The notes beneath the pieces are model-generated. The model was not told the DNA's origin, made no database searches, and worked only from the letters and a program-made list of their open reading frames with translations. DNA of 64,000 nt from Panagrolaimus kolymaensis (taxonomy: Eukaryota; Nematoda; Chromadorea; Rhabditida; Panagrolaimidae): NCBI GenBank assembly GCA_028622995.1, contig JAJQJQ010000005.1, positions 4,898,001 to 4,962,000 on the forward strand. The letters run 5' to 3'. Each line of letters opens with the position of its first letter. The first letter of the stretch is position 1. This document shows positions 36,763 to 49,054 of this stretch, in pieces. Made by a program: the position numbers and the translations under genes.

Positions 36763-37584
36763 ATGCTGAATTCAATAACTTTTTATATTCTAAGCAGTTT
36801 ATATAGTTTAGTATTATTTATCAACAATTTATTTGGTGGAAAACAAATTAAAAGTTTAATTGAAATATTCTTTGGAACAATTTTGGATGAACTCGATGAA
36901 AGGAAGAAGAACCTGATACCGCCAAGTCATCTTGCTATTGCTTTTGTCGACAAGGATTTGATTTCCTATGTAAGTTTAACCCATTTTATATTTTCAACTA
37001 TTTTACTTCAATATTTAGATGCAATTATATGATTTAATTATTCATTCATCAACGTATGGAATGAGAAGAATTTCATTTTATGATCCATGGTCCATCATAA
37101 AATCTGATAAAACTCAATTTATCAATGGTTTGAGAAGATATTTGAAAGATTGTCGTTCATCGGTTGTGCCTATTTTGAATTATGAGAATCCTGCTGATGC
37201 TGAAATACCAAAAAATTATATTCATATTTCAATTCTTGATGCAAATGATGGAAGAGGAGCTCTTATAAAAGTTTGTAAAAAAGTATGATTTTTTTCTTTT
37301 GTTACTTTTATTTGTGTTTTACGATTTTTTAGCTTGTTCATCTACCACGTTCAATAACAATGGAAGATATCGATGGTGAACTTTTGGAACAATCAATTTT
37401 TGAACCTGATTTATTAATGAAAATAGGCTCGATTCAAACTCTTGCTGGTTATCCTCCATGGTCGTTACGTGTCACAGAAATCATCGACTTGCCAAGACTT
37501 TCCTATGATTCAAATTTTACGATAAACCAATTCGAAGATATTCTGCTGAATTTTTCAAAACGTGATCGTCGATTAGGACGTTGA
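36763..37584 (+). CDS. NUS1: NUS1 / Nogo-B receptor, cis-prenyltransferase subunit
   Basis: Non-catalytic partner of DHDDS in the ER cis-prenyltransferase that makes dolichol for N-glycosylation. Three exons (36763-36969, 37019-37282, 37333-37584) in phase 0 give 240 residues, a little shorter than human NUS1 (293). An N-terminal span (SITFYILSSLYSLVLFINNL) anchors it to the ER. The rest is the undecaprenyl-diphosphate-synthase-like fold: PPSHLAIAFVDKDLISY, IHSSTYGMRRISFYDPW, then a conserved block PDLLMKIGSIQTLAGYPPW followed by SLRVTEIIDLP. It ends RRLGR, the C-terminal RxG motif that completes the active site of the partner subunit. The start follows an acceptor directly. The missing length lies in the N terminus. 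Confidence 0.9.
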
Positions 37585-38181
37585 TTTCATTTCTTAAGTA
37601 TACGGTGAAAATTAATATTTATAAATATCTTGTTATTATTATTATTATCGTTATTTATTATTATAATTTTAATAGTCATTCATTTTGTTTCTTTTTAATG
37701 CTTTAAACTATGAACTAGAAACTATAACTTTTTCTTTTCGTTAAACACCGTGAAACAGAAACAAAAGCAATAAGTTGAAAAGCTTTTCAATGATATCTTT
37801 ATGTAACTGTGTGCTTCCTCCATCCTTTCTGTTCGTCATCATCGACAAGACATAAAATGATGATAGTGATGACAAAAAGGGAAGAAAATGAAATGAATGA
37901 GAGAAACTATGCGATGTTTGTTGTGGGGAATTGTGAGGAGCTAAAAAAATAAATAACCAAGCTTGGGTTTGTGCGCGCTTTTTGCCCCAAATAGTGGTGG
38001 TATTGGTTGGTCTGTAAGAAGAACTACCCAACAAGCTCGAGAAGAGCAGTCTGAGAATTTATGTATGTATTCTCACTGTTTTACTAAAACACAAAAAAAA
38101 GTGTTTCGATTTTGTTTTCTCCATTTTTTTCTTAGCAACTTCTAAATTTTTATTATAAATTTTTTATTTATTTCAGTAATA
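37585..38181. other. Upstream region of the glutamate-cysteine ligase gene
   Basis: About 600 bases holding the NUS1 3' flank and the gcs-1 promoter. Apart from the SKN-1-like site listed separately, nothing clear. A minus-strand frame near 37740-37850 is discussed among the rejected items. Confidence 0.45.
37869..37876 (-). promoter_or_regulatory. Candidate SKN-1 site upstream of gcs-1
   Basis: ATGACAAA is the reverse complement of the SKN-1 consensus WWTRTCAT. It lies 306 bases before the gcs-1 ATG. In C. elegans gcs-1 is a classic SKN-1/Nrf target induced by oxidative stress. One match in 600 AT-rich bases is weak evidence. Confidence 0.3.
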
Positions 38182-40549
38182 ATGGGCCTTCTCACGAAAG
38201 GCACTCCGCTATCATGGGCTGAAACTGTTCCTTTTGTAGAATACATCAAAGTTAGTCATTGTTTTTTCCCACTCGTATCATTTTTGAATCATTTCTTTTT
38301 AAGCAACATGGAATTGCACAATTTATTGCTCTTTACCATCGTTTAAAGGATCGAGAAGGCGATCAATTACGTTGGGGCGATGAAATTGAATATACCATTG
38401 TTAAATTTGATCATGCATCAAAGCGAGTTCGAGTTGCTCTTCGTGCTGATGATATTCTTAAACGACTTCAAGCGCAAGTTGAAGTCAATAACATTGTTGG
38501 AAATGAAAATTGTACTCAATGGGTTCCAGAATTTGCAGCATATATGATTGAAGGAACTCCTGGACAACCATATGGTGGATTACTTGCATGTTTTAATGTT
38601 GTTGAATCAAACATGATTTTAAGAAGAGCTGAAGTTTCACGATTATTAAAAAAGGATGAATCGTTACTTTCTATAAGCTTTCCAGCTTTGGGAACGCCGG
38701 ATTTTACTTATCCACCAACGAACCCTACTCCCGATGATCCAGAAGGAGCTGGTCGATCATTATTTTTCCCGGATGACGCTATCTATCAAGGACATCCGTT
38801 CGTTTTAATTTTTAATTTATTGCGTTTAATAATATCTCATTTAATTGTAGACGTTTCAAAAATCTTGTGAGAAATATCAGAGGAAGACGTGGTGAAAAAG
38901 TTGCCATTAATGTTCCGATATTCAAGGATATTAAAACTCCATCTCCATTTATTGAAAGTGTTAGCATTTAAATAATATTTTAAATCTCAATTATTTTAGG
39001 AACATTTCCCAAACCCCGAACATGCATTAGCAGCTAAACATGATCATATTTATATGGATCATATGGGATTTGGAATGGGTTGTTGTTGTCTTCAAATGAC
39101 TTTTCAAGCAGTCAATATTGATGAAGCGAGATGGCTTTATGATCAGTTAACACCTATTACACCTATTCTTGTTGCCCTCTCTGCTGCAACTCCAATCTTT
39201 CGTTCATATTTGGCTGATGTTGATTCTCGATGGGATATTATTTCAGCTTCAGTTGATGATAGAACTGTTGAAGAAAGAGGCATGGTGCCATTAAAAAATA
39301 ATAAATTTGTCATTAATAAATCTCGATATGATACAACTGAATGCTACATCTATGGCTGTTCTGCACCTTACAATGATATAAAATTAGAATATGATGAAGC
39401 AATATTTCAACAACTTCTTGACGGCGGCATTGACCAATATTTAGCTAAACATATTGCTCACATGTTCATTCGCGATCCACTTCAAGTTTTTAAAGAAAGA
39501 GTTGAACAAGATGATGAAAAATCAACCGAACATTTCGAAACTATTCAATCATCAAATTGGATGAATATGAGATTTAAACCTCCACCACCTGATAATGCTT
39601 CAATTGGATGGAGAGTTGAGTTTAGACCAACGGAGGTTCAACTCACAGATTTTGAAAATGCTGCATATTGTTGCTTTGTTGTACTTCTCACAAGAGTTAT
39701 TATTTCATATAATTTAACATTTGTAACAAATATTTCAAAAATTACTGAAAATATGAAACGTGCTCAAAAAAGAGATGGTGAGTTATTTTTCTTATATATG
39801 AAACATTTATTGAGGGCAACGATTTTAGCAGTATTGAATGAAAAACTTCATTTTCGAAGCAAACTTGCGACGTGTGACACACCGCCTGTAGCTAAATATG
39901 CTGGTCTTGCTAAGGAGCCTTCATTTGATACAATAGAAATGAGTATTAATGAAATTATCAATGGTAAGTTTCTTGCAAGTTAGAAATGGGAATAAACAGT
40001 AACCGAATTCGAAAATGAATGTAATAAAATTGTTTTTTGCTAGTCATTTTAATTAAAACCACGCCATTATGTTGATTAACAATTTTTTATTAGGAATTTA
40101 TTAAAAGAGTTTTATAGGTGATGGAAAAGAATTTCCTGGGCTTGTGCCTTTAATTCGCCAATTTCTTGATGGCGCTGATCTTGATGTTGATACTCGATGT
40201 ACCATAACCCAATATCTTACATTCATACAACAACGAGCTTCGGGTGAAATTTTTACTCTTGCACATTGGATGCGTCAATTTGTTCAAGATCATCCTAAAT
40301 ATGAAAAGGATTCACATGTTGGAGATGAAATTGTTTTTGATATGTTAAAATCTGTAAGCATTGATAAATTTGTGAAAAACTTTTTTTAAGGAATTAATTT
40401 TTTAGATGGATGAATTATCTCGAGGTGAAACACATTGTCCAAAATTATTGGGTTCATTCCGATCTAAAACAGATTCTCGAATTCCATCAGCTGTAAGGCG
40501 AGCTGAAGAAGCTCTTTTAGCTGCATGTGCTAAACGAAAAACTCCATAA
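38182..40549 (+). CDS. gcs-1: Glutamate-cysteine ligase catalytic subunit (glutathione synthesis)
   Basis: Joins glutamate and cysteine using ATP, the rate-limiting step of glutathione synthesis, in the cytosol. Seven exons in phase (38182-38250, 38304-38797, 38851-38959, 39000-39777, 39829-39963, 40118-40353, 40406-40549) give 654 residues, the size expected for the animal enzyme. The N terminus [15 protein letters not shown] is diagnostic. Other landmarks: [46 protein letters not shown] (active-site region), [20 protein letters not shown] and [21 protein letters not shown]. The intron at 39778-39828 is 51 bases with no in-frame stop, so it looks like coding sequence; removing it restores [12 protein letters not shown], matching RDAVL in the human enzyme. 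The TTTCAG acceptor lies just before the ATG. The exon 3 donor (ATT GAA AGT/GTTAG) is the least certain junction. Confidence 0.95.
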
Positions 40550-42163
40550 TTATAATAATATAATGTCTCTCTTCTTATCCCTCTTTTCTTCCTGTTACGA
40601 GTCTTTAGAAGTTTTGTGTTTTTTCTTCCTTTAAAAGTGTTGTGTCCATTTATTTTGACTTTGCATTATTATTATTTTTTATTAGTGGCGGCAGCAGAGT
40701 CGCCGCCGTAAAGGCATAAAAAATGACTTTGCAACCACCTGGCTGGCTTGGCTTGTTGTAAGCCTAAAAGCGGCTGTCTCAATTCTTTTTTTTTTCTTCT
40801 TCATTTTCTACCAGTGTTGTTTCTTTTCCTTTTTCTCTATCAAGCTATCCCTTTCACTTTTTAGCGTTTAATGCAAAAAAAGCCAACGCCTGCTTTTTAA
40901 TCGATTTCTTGGCACTTTTTTTTTCTTTGCTCAAAAAGTGTTAACAGAAAGAAAAAAAACACTAAAAGCAGCAAAGAAAAACTTTGTATTTTAATTTAGT
41001 GTCATTTATTTTATTTTTATTTTTTACATTACTTCTTTGAGAATCATGTTGTTGTTTTTTTATGTGCCATAAGAATACCAAAGTGAAAACCTAAGCAAAT
41101 CTTTGTAACAAAATCTTTTAAAGAGATCAGATTTGCAAGTTCTTCACTTAGATATTTTTATTATGCCATTAATTAATTAATTAAAATTTCTCATCGGTTA
41201 TTAAAATATTTTTGCTTACATAGATTTTATGACATCGATTATACAGTAATTGTTACCATATTCTCTTCTTTATCTCTTAGTGTTAAAAAAAATATTTGTT
41301 ATCTTTTCTCTAAAAAAACTATTGAATGGTAAGCTTCTAAATTTCAGCTTTGATTTTTTGTTTTATTTAAATATTAGGATATTTTAATACTTTGAAAGTG
41401 TATTTAAAATTGTTGTTTTTCGAATACAGTAAATGTGGCTGTGATGAAAGATTTTCTGTGATAAATTTAAGGGCCTTGAAAAACCCTGTTAATATTTTTT
41501 AATTTTTTAATGGCACTGTCAAGGAAAAGGAAACCTTAAAATATTTTTGTCAATTTTACTGTTTTATTTTTGAAACATTTTGGGATCAGAGTTGCCAAAT
41601 TGCGATTTAGTGCCAGGTGGCAGGTGACACAGCACAGCCATCATTTTATTTTTTATTTTAATTCCCCCATAAAAATGATGTGCATTTGTTTTTAGATCAA
41701 CAAATAACCAACTGTCAGGAAATGTGCTAACATACATTACTACATAAACTTTTACGGCGGAATCAAAAACACAAAGAATAAAGATGGAAAAGTTAGTTTT
41801 TTGTTTACATTTTCTTCGGTTTGCAAAAAATGCTCATGAGAAAAAGTGCTAATTAGCTTTTTTTAAAAGGTAGATTAAACTGAAATTCTCTTGAGACAAT
41901 ATCAGCTTTAAAAAAGATTTATTCACCGAATTTAAACAATCATAAATTTACCCGGCAGTATAATTTTAGAATAAAAATTTGAACAACGAAAAAATTATAA
42001 AAATAAAGAATAAAATAAAAATTGAAACCGTATCTTTTTTGAATAACTTTCATTTCTGAGATCTTCGATTTTGAGCAAATAATGGGCAAAAGCAAGCATA
42101 CTATTTTTGGCAAAATATTTTTGAGCAGATGAATTTAGAAAAAAAAATTAATGGATGAGGAAG
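40550..42163. other. Intergenic, no gene seen
   Basis: 3' flanks of gcs-1 and of the convergent small membrane-protein gene, plus AT-rich spacer. One small GC-rich inverted repeat, GGCGGC and GCCGCC at 40687-40692 and 40702-40707, could form a hairpin with a 9-base loop. Confidence 0.45.
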
Positions 42164-43427
42164 TTAATATGCTTGATAAATTGTGAGGGTTGGTAAATCA
42201 CTTGGTATGACAACAATGGATTCAGGTTGACTTCTAGTATCTTCTAAATCATCTTCAAGTATGGGTTCTGCCCAAGTGGGTGCCGTGGCTTGATGTAAAA
42301 ATATTTGGGAAGGGGTTTGAACCATGGATGTTGCAATGAGGGATTTACTTGCTGAACGAACTCTTTCTTGTGCTTCCTTTATTTTTGTTAAATGTAATTC
42401 ATCATCTTTTCGTTTACAACATATTAAACGAAGTAATCGGTCACGAAAGAGCTAAAACACAAATACATATGATAGACTTTTAAATGAGTTTTTTGTTGCG
42501 TCTATTAATTTTGCATGAAAACTAAGAAGAAAAAAACTTTGAAGTTTCTTTTTCTCTATTATTTTTTGACATTTGCTTTTTACGCGTGTTTCTTATAAAA
42601 ACTTGGCGCTGATGCATAAAATATTTGTGGGGTTAAATATTATTTTTAGCTAAAAAAACCAAAATCTTTTTTTACTTCCAACAATAAATACTGGGAAGAT
42701 TTTGATTAATGAGTTTTTTTAAAGTTTTGCTTCATTTTTTTTTTCGACTTGCTTAAGATTGATTGGATGTACATCAGCATGCAGGCATCCTTTTCAACAA
42801 TAATTAGCAACAACCAACTAACTAACACCAACTGCTCATTTAAAGCGCACTTCTTTTCTTTTTTATTTCTTAAAAATTAAGAATTGTAAATTTAACCAGC
42901 TGGTATTCTCATTAAATATAAAAATAATTTTAATTTACTAAAGATGAAGAAAATATTGCTAAAGTACAATGAATTGTTAAGGTTTCCTCTTACTTATTTG
43001 AAACTTTTTTTTATAGAATGCTAAAATACTGTGCGCTTTTAGAAGTGATTGTATTTTAAGGGTTTTTAACAAAAAACTAAAAACAAGAAAAAACATTCAA
43101 GTGTAAAGAATACATTGCTTTAGAAATTTTAAAAGAAAGTTCTTAGAAATCTTGACCTTTTCGAATAACTTAAAATCCTTTTTTAAAAGCATAAAATTTA
43201 TGACGCTCGTGATTTTGTAAATAAAATGCGCTGATCCATGTTTGGCTTTGACGTAAATAATAAGACTTTAAACACGAAAACGTTTTCTTGCAAAAACCTC
43301 CTTATATTTTTTAAAACTTCTACAAAGGTTAAGAATTTACCTGAGGTGCGGCACAAAATAACATAACGATGGCCCATCCAGATAGCAAGCATATTCCAAG
43401 TAAAAATTTTGCGTCTAATTCGTTCAT
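42164..43427 (-). CDS. Small single-pass membrane protein of unknown function
   Basis: Two minus-strand exons, 43427-43341 and 42451-42164, join in phase 0 across an 889-base intron to 124 residues. The first reads MNELDAKFLLGICLLSGWAI then VMLFCAAPQ, one membrane span near residues 8-27. The second starts LFRDRLLRLICCKRKDDE, with paired cysteines in a basic setting that could be palmitoylated. An amphipathic helix (TKIKEAQERVRSASKSL) and an acidic tail (EPILEDDLEDTRSQ) follow, ending LTIYQAY. The donor (CAG/GTAAAT) and acceptor are good and the residue mix is plainly coding. I do not recognise a family. It may be a type III or tail-facing-cytosol protein. Confidence 0.75.
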
Positions 43428-45173
43428 TTAAATAAATTTGCTAATCGTCAAAAATCCTAAAACTCAATACGTAAATATTTAAAAGTCGTAAAAAAACAAA
43501 TCAATTTTTTAAAGCGCGTAGTAAAAAGTAAATATATATATGTATGTATGTATTAATGGCTACTGTTAAAATATGTGCAATTTGATGAATGTATGAAAAC
43601 GGATACTGACGACGAAGAAGAAAAGGAATGGGAGGAAAGAAGAAAGCGTAGGCTTTTTGGCATATTCATGTTTCACTTTTTAGAAAACTAACAACACTTT
43701 GCTGCATGCTTCTTTTTGCAACAAACAATTTTTTTGTTTGTTAGTGTAGTTAAAAAAGGAACGAGCACAAAAGAGGGAGATCCTAAAAACACGTGCGAGC
43801 TTGTTTTTAACTTTTTTTCTTTTTCACATTTGTTACGTCTTCAAAAACAAAAGATAAAAGAATGAATCGGAAATTCGATATTCGCGTGAGTTCTTTAGGT
43901 TTCATATCATAAAGCATCGACGATAAATGAAAAGGCGCTTTGCTTTCATTGTCGCTGCAAAGGCACGGTTTAAAGAGATAAATGCTCACACTTTGTAAGC
44001 ATTTATTTATCTATCGATGACAAAAGAAGTTCTTTTAAAAGATTTAAAGGGATAGGATCTGTTTTTCTTTTTGCAAAGTAAAAAAGAAGGAATAAAAGAT
44101 GAAAGTCATTAAAGCGTAAATGAGCGGGAAAAAGGCATTTATCCTGAGGTTGTCAAGCAAGCAAAAGATCCAAAGGCAAGCTTTAAAAAATGGGAGAAAA
44201 AATAACCGAAACGTGAACGAACCAAGCTTAAAAAAAGCAAAGCTTGAATGTCAACTGGCACCCGTAAAAAAAACTTGCTTTAAATAAAAGAAAAAATGGA
44301 CGTAAAAAAAACATGGGAGAACCAACCAAAAAATAAAAAAATAAATATATGACATTGAAAAAAGGACAAAAACGTTATATTTTTTTGGGAATGGAAATTT
44401 AATTTTTCCTTTTTTTTGAGGCTTTTCCGTTTTTGAAATAAACAACATGTTTGTAAAAATTGGGAAAGAAAAATTAGAAGACACAAGCAATTGAAGGCAT
44501 TGGCAACATCAGAATTCAAATGGTGGTTCAAGTGTCAAATATTAACATGCTATATTTTTGACACCATCTTGAAATTTGAAGCTTAAACAAACCATTCCTT
44601 CTGAATGTAGTACATATTTTTTTGTGTGAGAAAACAAACGCAAGCGAAGAAAAAAGAAGAAGAAAAAATATCGCTTTTTTTAAAAAGGTTTTTCATATAA
44701 AAAATGGGGAAGAAAGAAAACAAGGCAATTCCCAAAACAATGCTAACATATTTTTCTCTGCTTCTGACTTTTATGGCTATTGCTTTTTTCGGGTTGTGTT
44801 GTCTTCATTTTTGCTTCCATCCTCCAGAAAGAGAGAATTAAATTCGTTCTCTCCTGAGAATTAACTTTATCTATCTATCGTTTGGCAAGAAAAAAGTTTT
44901 TGAACAAATGACTGACTACATCATGATATTTTTCCATTCCAAAAAAATAAAAACTATCCCATTTCCTTTTTTTCTTTCAACTTTTCAAATTTTGAAGACC
45001 CACGCGGTTAGGAAAAAAAATGACAATAAAATTTTTGACAGGAAAAAAACAAAACCTCTTTTTTTTGTTCTCCTCAGCTTCCATCTGTCATCTATCTTTA
45101 AATCATCAGGCGAACCAAGCAAAAATAATAATAACACAAACATAAAAAAATGAAATATTTTTTAAGGCATTCA
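43428..45173. other. Intergenic, no gene seen
   Basis: Divergent spacer of 1.7 kb. Frames here are Lys/Phe-rich and lack splice context. I looked for exons that would code for the N-terminal half of a full-length fucokinase ahead of 45174 and found none. Confidence 0.45.
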
Positions 45174-47257
45174 ATGGATTCAAAACATTATGATAAAGCT
45201 CCGGAAGTTCTTGCTCGTTATGCTCAAGATCTATTTGATTCAGAAGGAAGTTTACAATTTATTGGAAAGCATGAATGTGTCGCTACCACACAAAAACACG
45301 GAAGCAGTCATCAAAAACAAAATCTTAAATTTCAATTATCTAAAGTAGAATTTTTATTCGAAGTTAGTGATGAAGAAAATTCTTCCAAGAAAATTGGGAA
45401 AGAATGATTTTAAATAAATTTAGATAGCTCAAACTAAAGAAGAAACAAATTTAGCGGTGAGAGCTGCAATAAATTGGGCTAAGAATGCAATGGAAAGTTG
45501 TAACAGTAATGACAAAGATCGAGAAAAAGCTTCCTTTGAAATAGGTTAGTTTTTTCCTTCTTCAAAAATTAACTATGTAAAGATGGATGAAAATATTAAT
45601 TTTATGAAGCGTATAAAAAAAGTTTGATGAATGTAAAAATAGTAAACTTTTATAACTCATTTTTTGGGAAAAAGAAAAACGTAAGAGGAAAGAAACAGGA
45701 AGAAGTTTTTAATATTTTTTGACGTAAGCAGAAGATGCAGCACTTGCAAGGGTTCAAGCAAGCATAAATAATTGAACGGAATGAATAAAAAAATAAAATT
45801 CTAACTTTTTTCTACTATACCCAAATTAACATTGATCTAATAATTCCAGGAAATGCTCTTAATAACTTAGCTATCATTGTCTCACTTCATAATCTTCCAC
45901 GAGAATGCTCTTGTAAACTTGATTTTCCTTTAATCCTTCCACCTAATAATCCATTTTCAACTTTACCTAACCGTGTGCGAGTACTAATGGCGGGGAGAAT
46001 AGATATAGCTGGAGGATGGTAAGAAAGTTTTTGCCAGTCGGTGAAACTTACCTATTTAAATTTAACGTAATAATTTAGGACTGATACTCCACCAATTACA
46101 TATGAACTTGAAACCCCACATGTTTTAAACGCAGCAATAAAAGTTGATGGATTGAAACCCATTAAATCTGATATTTATCCATTGGAATATCTTTCGGGTT
46201 TATGGATTTCAACGGGTGAAGGAACTTTGCGGTGTTTTGAAACTAAAGATGAAATAATTGAAAATGCCCAAAAACCCACTGAAAGTTGCTCATTAATTTG
46301 TGCCGTCATTGTTGCAAGTGGAATCCTTGAAACAACAATTAATTCCAAAAAATCGAAAGATACAGAAAGTTTAAGAGATGCGAATAAAAAATTATTACAG
46401 TTTGAAGCTGGTGGTATTCATTTTTGTGGATTATTTATCGAATGTCATTCTAATTTGCCTCATGGCAGTGGACTTGGAACAAGTAGCATTCTATCTGGAG
46501 CTGTTTTAGCTGGTTTATGGACATTGTTTTGTAAAAAAATCACTGAAGCTGATATTATCAAAGCCGTAAGTAAAACAACATTGTCGGCAGAGTACTTTGC
46601 TTATCATATCGAAAGTTATCCAATTGTTTACAAAAAGATTTCTAGGTTCTCAAAGTTGAACAATATCACACAACGGGTGGTGGCTGGCAAGATCAAGTTG
46701 GCGGTATAATTCCTGGTATCAAGCTTGGCTCCCTATCATTATTTCCTCATCAATCGGTCACATATCGTATTTTTCCATTATCCAAAGCATTTGAAGATTC
46801 CCTTAATCAACGCCTCTTGCTTATTTATACGGGTAAAACACGATTAGCAAAAAATTTACTTCAAACCGTCTTATTAAATTGGATTCGTGGAGATTTGGAA
46901 ATAGTTTTGGCTTTTAGAACATTAGCATCGGATGCTGAAAAAGCTGCTAAACAAATTGCAGCTGGAATATTTCCAATTGAAATAACTAAAAATTATCATG
47001 AAATAAAAAAAAAACTTGCAATTGGAAGTGAACCAATTTTTGTTGGAGATTTAATTCATGATTTAACAATTTCAAATTTAATCGATACTGCTTGGATTGC
47101 CGGAGCAGGTGGTGGCGGATTTTTATATGTTTATTTAAAAGAAAATATCTCACGGAAAGATTTAGAAAATCATATCAGCAAAAAATCAGAATATCAGTCA
47201 CTTAAAGTTTCTTCAGTTGAAATTGATAATAATCCAATGGAAATCATTGTTACATAA
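45174..47257 (+). CDS. Fucokinase-type GHMP sugar kinase (C-terminal domain only)
   Basis: GHMP kinase closest to the kinase half of L-fucokinase, which makes fucose-1-phosphate in the salvage route to GDP-fucose. Five exons in phase (45174-45362, 45424-45544, 45850-46018, 46079-46565, 46646-47257) give 525 residues; an in-frame ATG at 45150 would add eight. Motif 1, GRIDIAGGWTDTPPITYE, near residue 151, and NAAIKVDGLKPI are specific to fucokinase-like members. The phosphate-binding loop NLPHGSGLGTSS lies near residue 285 and motif 3, GAGGGGFLYVY, near 475. EQYHTTGGGWQDQVGG adds the family TGGGWQDQ block. Animal fucokinases are about 1000 residues with an N-terminal pyrophosphorylase-like domain; that half is absent here. 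The sugar substrate is therefore less sure. The next gene begins 342 bases downstream on the same strand. Confidence 0.83.
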
Positions 47258-47598
47258 TAATTATCTTAATTATCTTTGTAATAACCTTACGATTAAATAT
47301 ATTATTTATTCATATCATCATTATTTATTGTTTTGATTGCTTAGTTTTAAATATGCATATCTCTCCTTTCTTATCAACGTGCCTTCATTTCAAAACATTC
47401 GGTTTCTACCACAAATACATTTCATTCGTTCACTTTCTTTTTGCTCTTGCCTTATTTTTTTTTGTTGCTCAAAGCTTTGAAATAAACTTATTTATTTTTT
47501 ATAATTCTTTTGCGATTGGGTTTATAACCTTTTTAATACTGTTTTTACAAAGTTCTTTTTTTTCTCACATTTTTAATTCCTTTTTTTCTTTCTTAGAG

Positions 47599-49054
47599 AT
47601 GTCAGAAAAACGTGTGTTTATTGAAGAATATTCAGGTCAACCAATACAAATATATAAATCAGCTTTATTAAACCTAACAAAAATAGTGAGAAGAAATGAT
47701 TTTACTCTTTGGTTAAAAGCTAAAAGTTTTTTTATAACAGTCTTTTTACCTCAAGGTTATCCACATACTGTAACATCTGATTATATTGAATATCAAATAT
47801 GGGACACCTTACAAGCTTTTTCAAGTTCATTAACTCATGCCTTATCAACAGCTGCAATTTTAAAAGGTGTTGGAGTTGGAAATAAGGTATGCCACTTTTT
47901 ATGGCAAAATATTTTTTACACTAGTTAAAGGACTTGAAATCTTTATTGTTATTTAAGCTTGTGGAATCACTGTTTAACGCCAAAAGCTAAACGATGAATC
48001 GCATTTTAATACAAAACTTACAGTTTCAATTATTCAGGAAGCAACCGTACTTGCTGCATCTTTGACATGGTTGTTAAAAGATGGAACAGGAATGATTGGA
48101 AGAATAATTTTTGCTTGGGCTAAAGGAACTGAACTTGATTCAAGTAAATTTTTGTTGTTTATTTTGTAAACTCTAACAATTCAATTTTACAGACTGCAAA
48201 AAATGGAGATTAGTTGCCGATGTATTCAATGATTTTGCTTTTGTAATTGATATAATAGCTCCACATTTTTCTGGTTCAGTCTTTGCTCCATTGTGTTGCG
48301 TTTCTTCAACCCTTCGTGCAATAGTTGGCGTAGCTGGTGGCGCAACCCGAACAGCTGTAACTCGACATCAAGCTCGTCGACACAACTTAGCTGATGTTGC
48401 TGCAAAAGATGGAAGTCAAGAAACTCTTGTCAATTTTATTTCATTAATTGTTAGCCTCATTATGCTTCCAGCAGTTAATGATTCACCGTCCCTCGTTTGG
48501 TTTCTTTCAAGCGTTTTTATTGCTTTTCATATATTCGCAAATTACAAGGCAGTTCGAGCTTTAAAGTTTGATACTCTCAATCAAAATAGATTAGCATTAT
48601 GCGTTAGGGGATTTTGTAAGGGTGTCATTCCATCTGTTGCTGAAGTGAATGGTCAAGAACCATTATTTTATCGAATTGGACCAAAGAAATATTTAGGTTG
48701 TTCACTTGCTGATACTATGGTAAATATTTAGTTTAAATCTGATGTTTGAGAAAATTATAATTTCAGAAGGTTGATAAAAAGATAAAATCTACAACTATCG
48801 AACCTCATCATGGACGATGGACTGCACGAGTTGTGCCATCATACAATTCTGCATATGTTTCATTAAGGAATGATGCAACATCCGATGATCAGCTTGATGC
48901 TGCTTTTGCGCTTGAATATCAAGTTATCAATCAAGAATGGCCAACATTGGAAGATTTTGAGGAATTTAAAGAAGAAATGCCTGATGCTGGCTGGGTTTTG
49001 GATTCACATCAATTAGATTATGATGAATGGAGATTTCGAGAAAAGAATGAATAA
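47599..49054 (+). CDS. RUSF1: RUS-family (DUF647) membrane protein, RUSF1-like
   Basis: Four exons in phase (47599-47886, 48038-48143, 48193-48719, 48767-49054) give 402 residues. It belongs to the Root UVB-Sensitive / DUF647 family, called RUSF1 (C16orf58) in mammals; the biochemical function is not established. The family core is clear: FLPQGYPHTVTSDYIEYQIW, KGVGVGNKEATVLAASLTWL, then LKDGTGMIGRIIFAW, KKWRLVADVFNDFAFVIDI and RAIVGVAGGATRTAVTRHQA. Hydrophobic segments at about 135-150, 210-230 and 235-250 suggest a multi-pass membrane protein. The tail is acidic. The start lies two bases after a TTCTTAG acceptor. An in-frame T-rich extension runs back to 47353, but the acceptor argues against using it. 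Confidence 0.92.

Noticed and set aside
37741..38034. Minus-strand frame (MMTNRKDGGSTQLHKDI ...) in the gcs-1 upstream region
   Set aside because: No splice context, domain or promoter; the frame opens at TTG and the Leu-rich end is AT-driven.
47353..47598. In-frame extension of the RUS protein with a hydrophobic leader
   Set aside because: The stretch is T-rich intron-like sequence ending in TTCTTAG two bases before the ATG at 47599; the leader is not a family feature.
47353..49054. RUS gene as a light-response gene because of the name Root UVB-Sensitive
   Set aside because: The name comes from a plant mutant; the animal family is widespread and has no shown link to UV.
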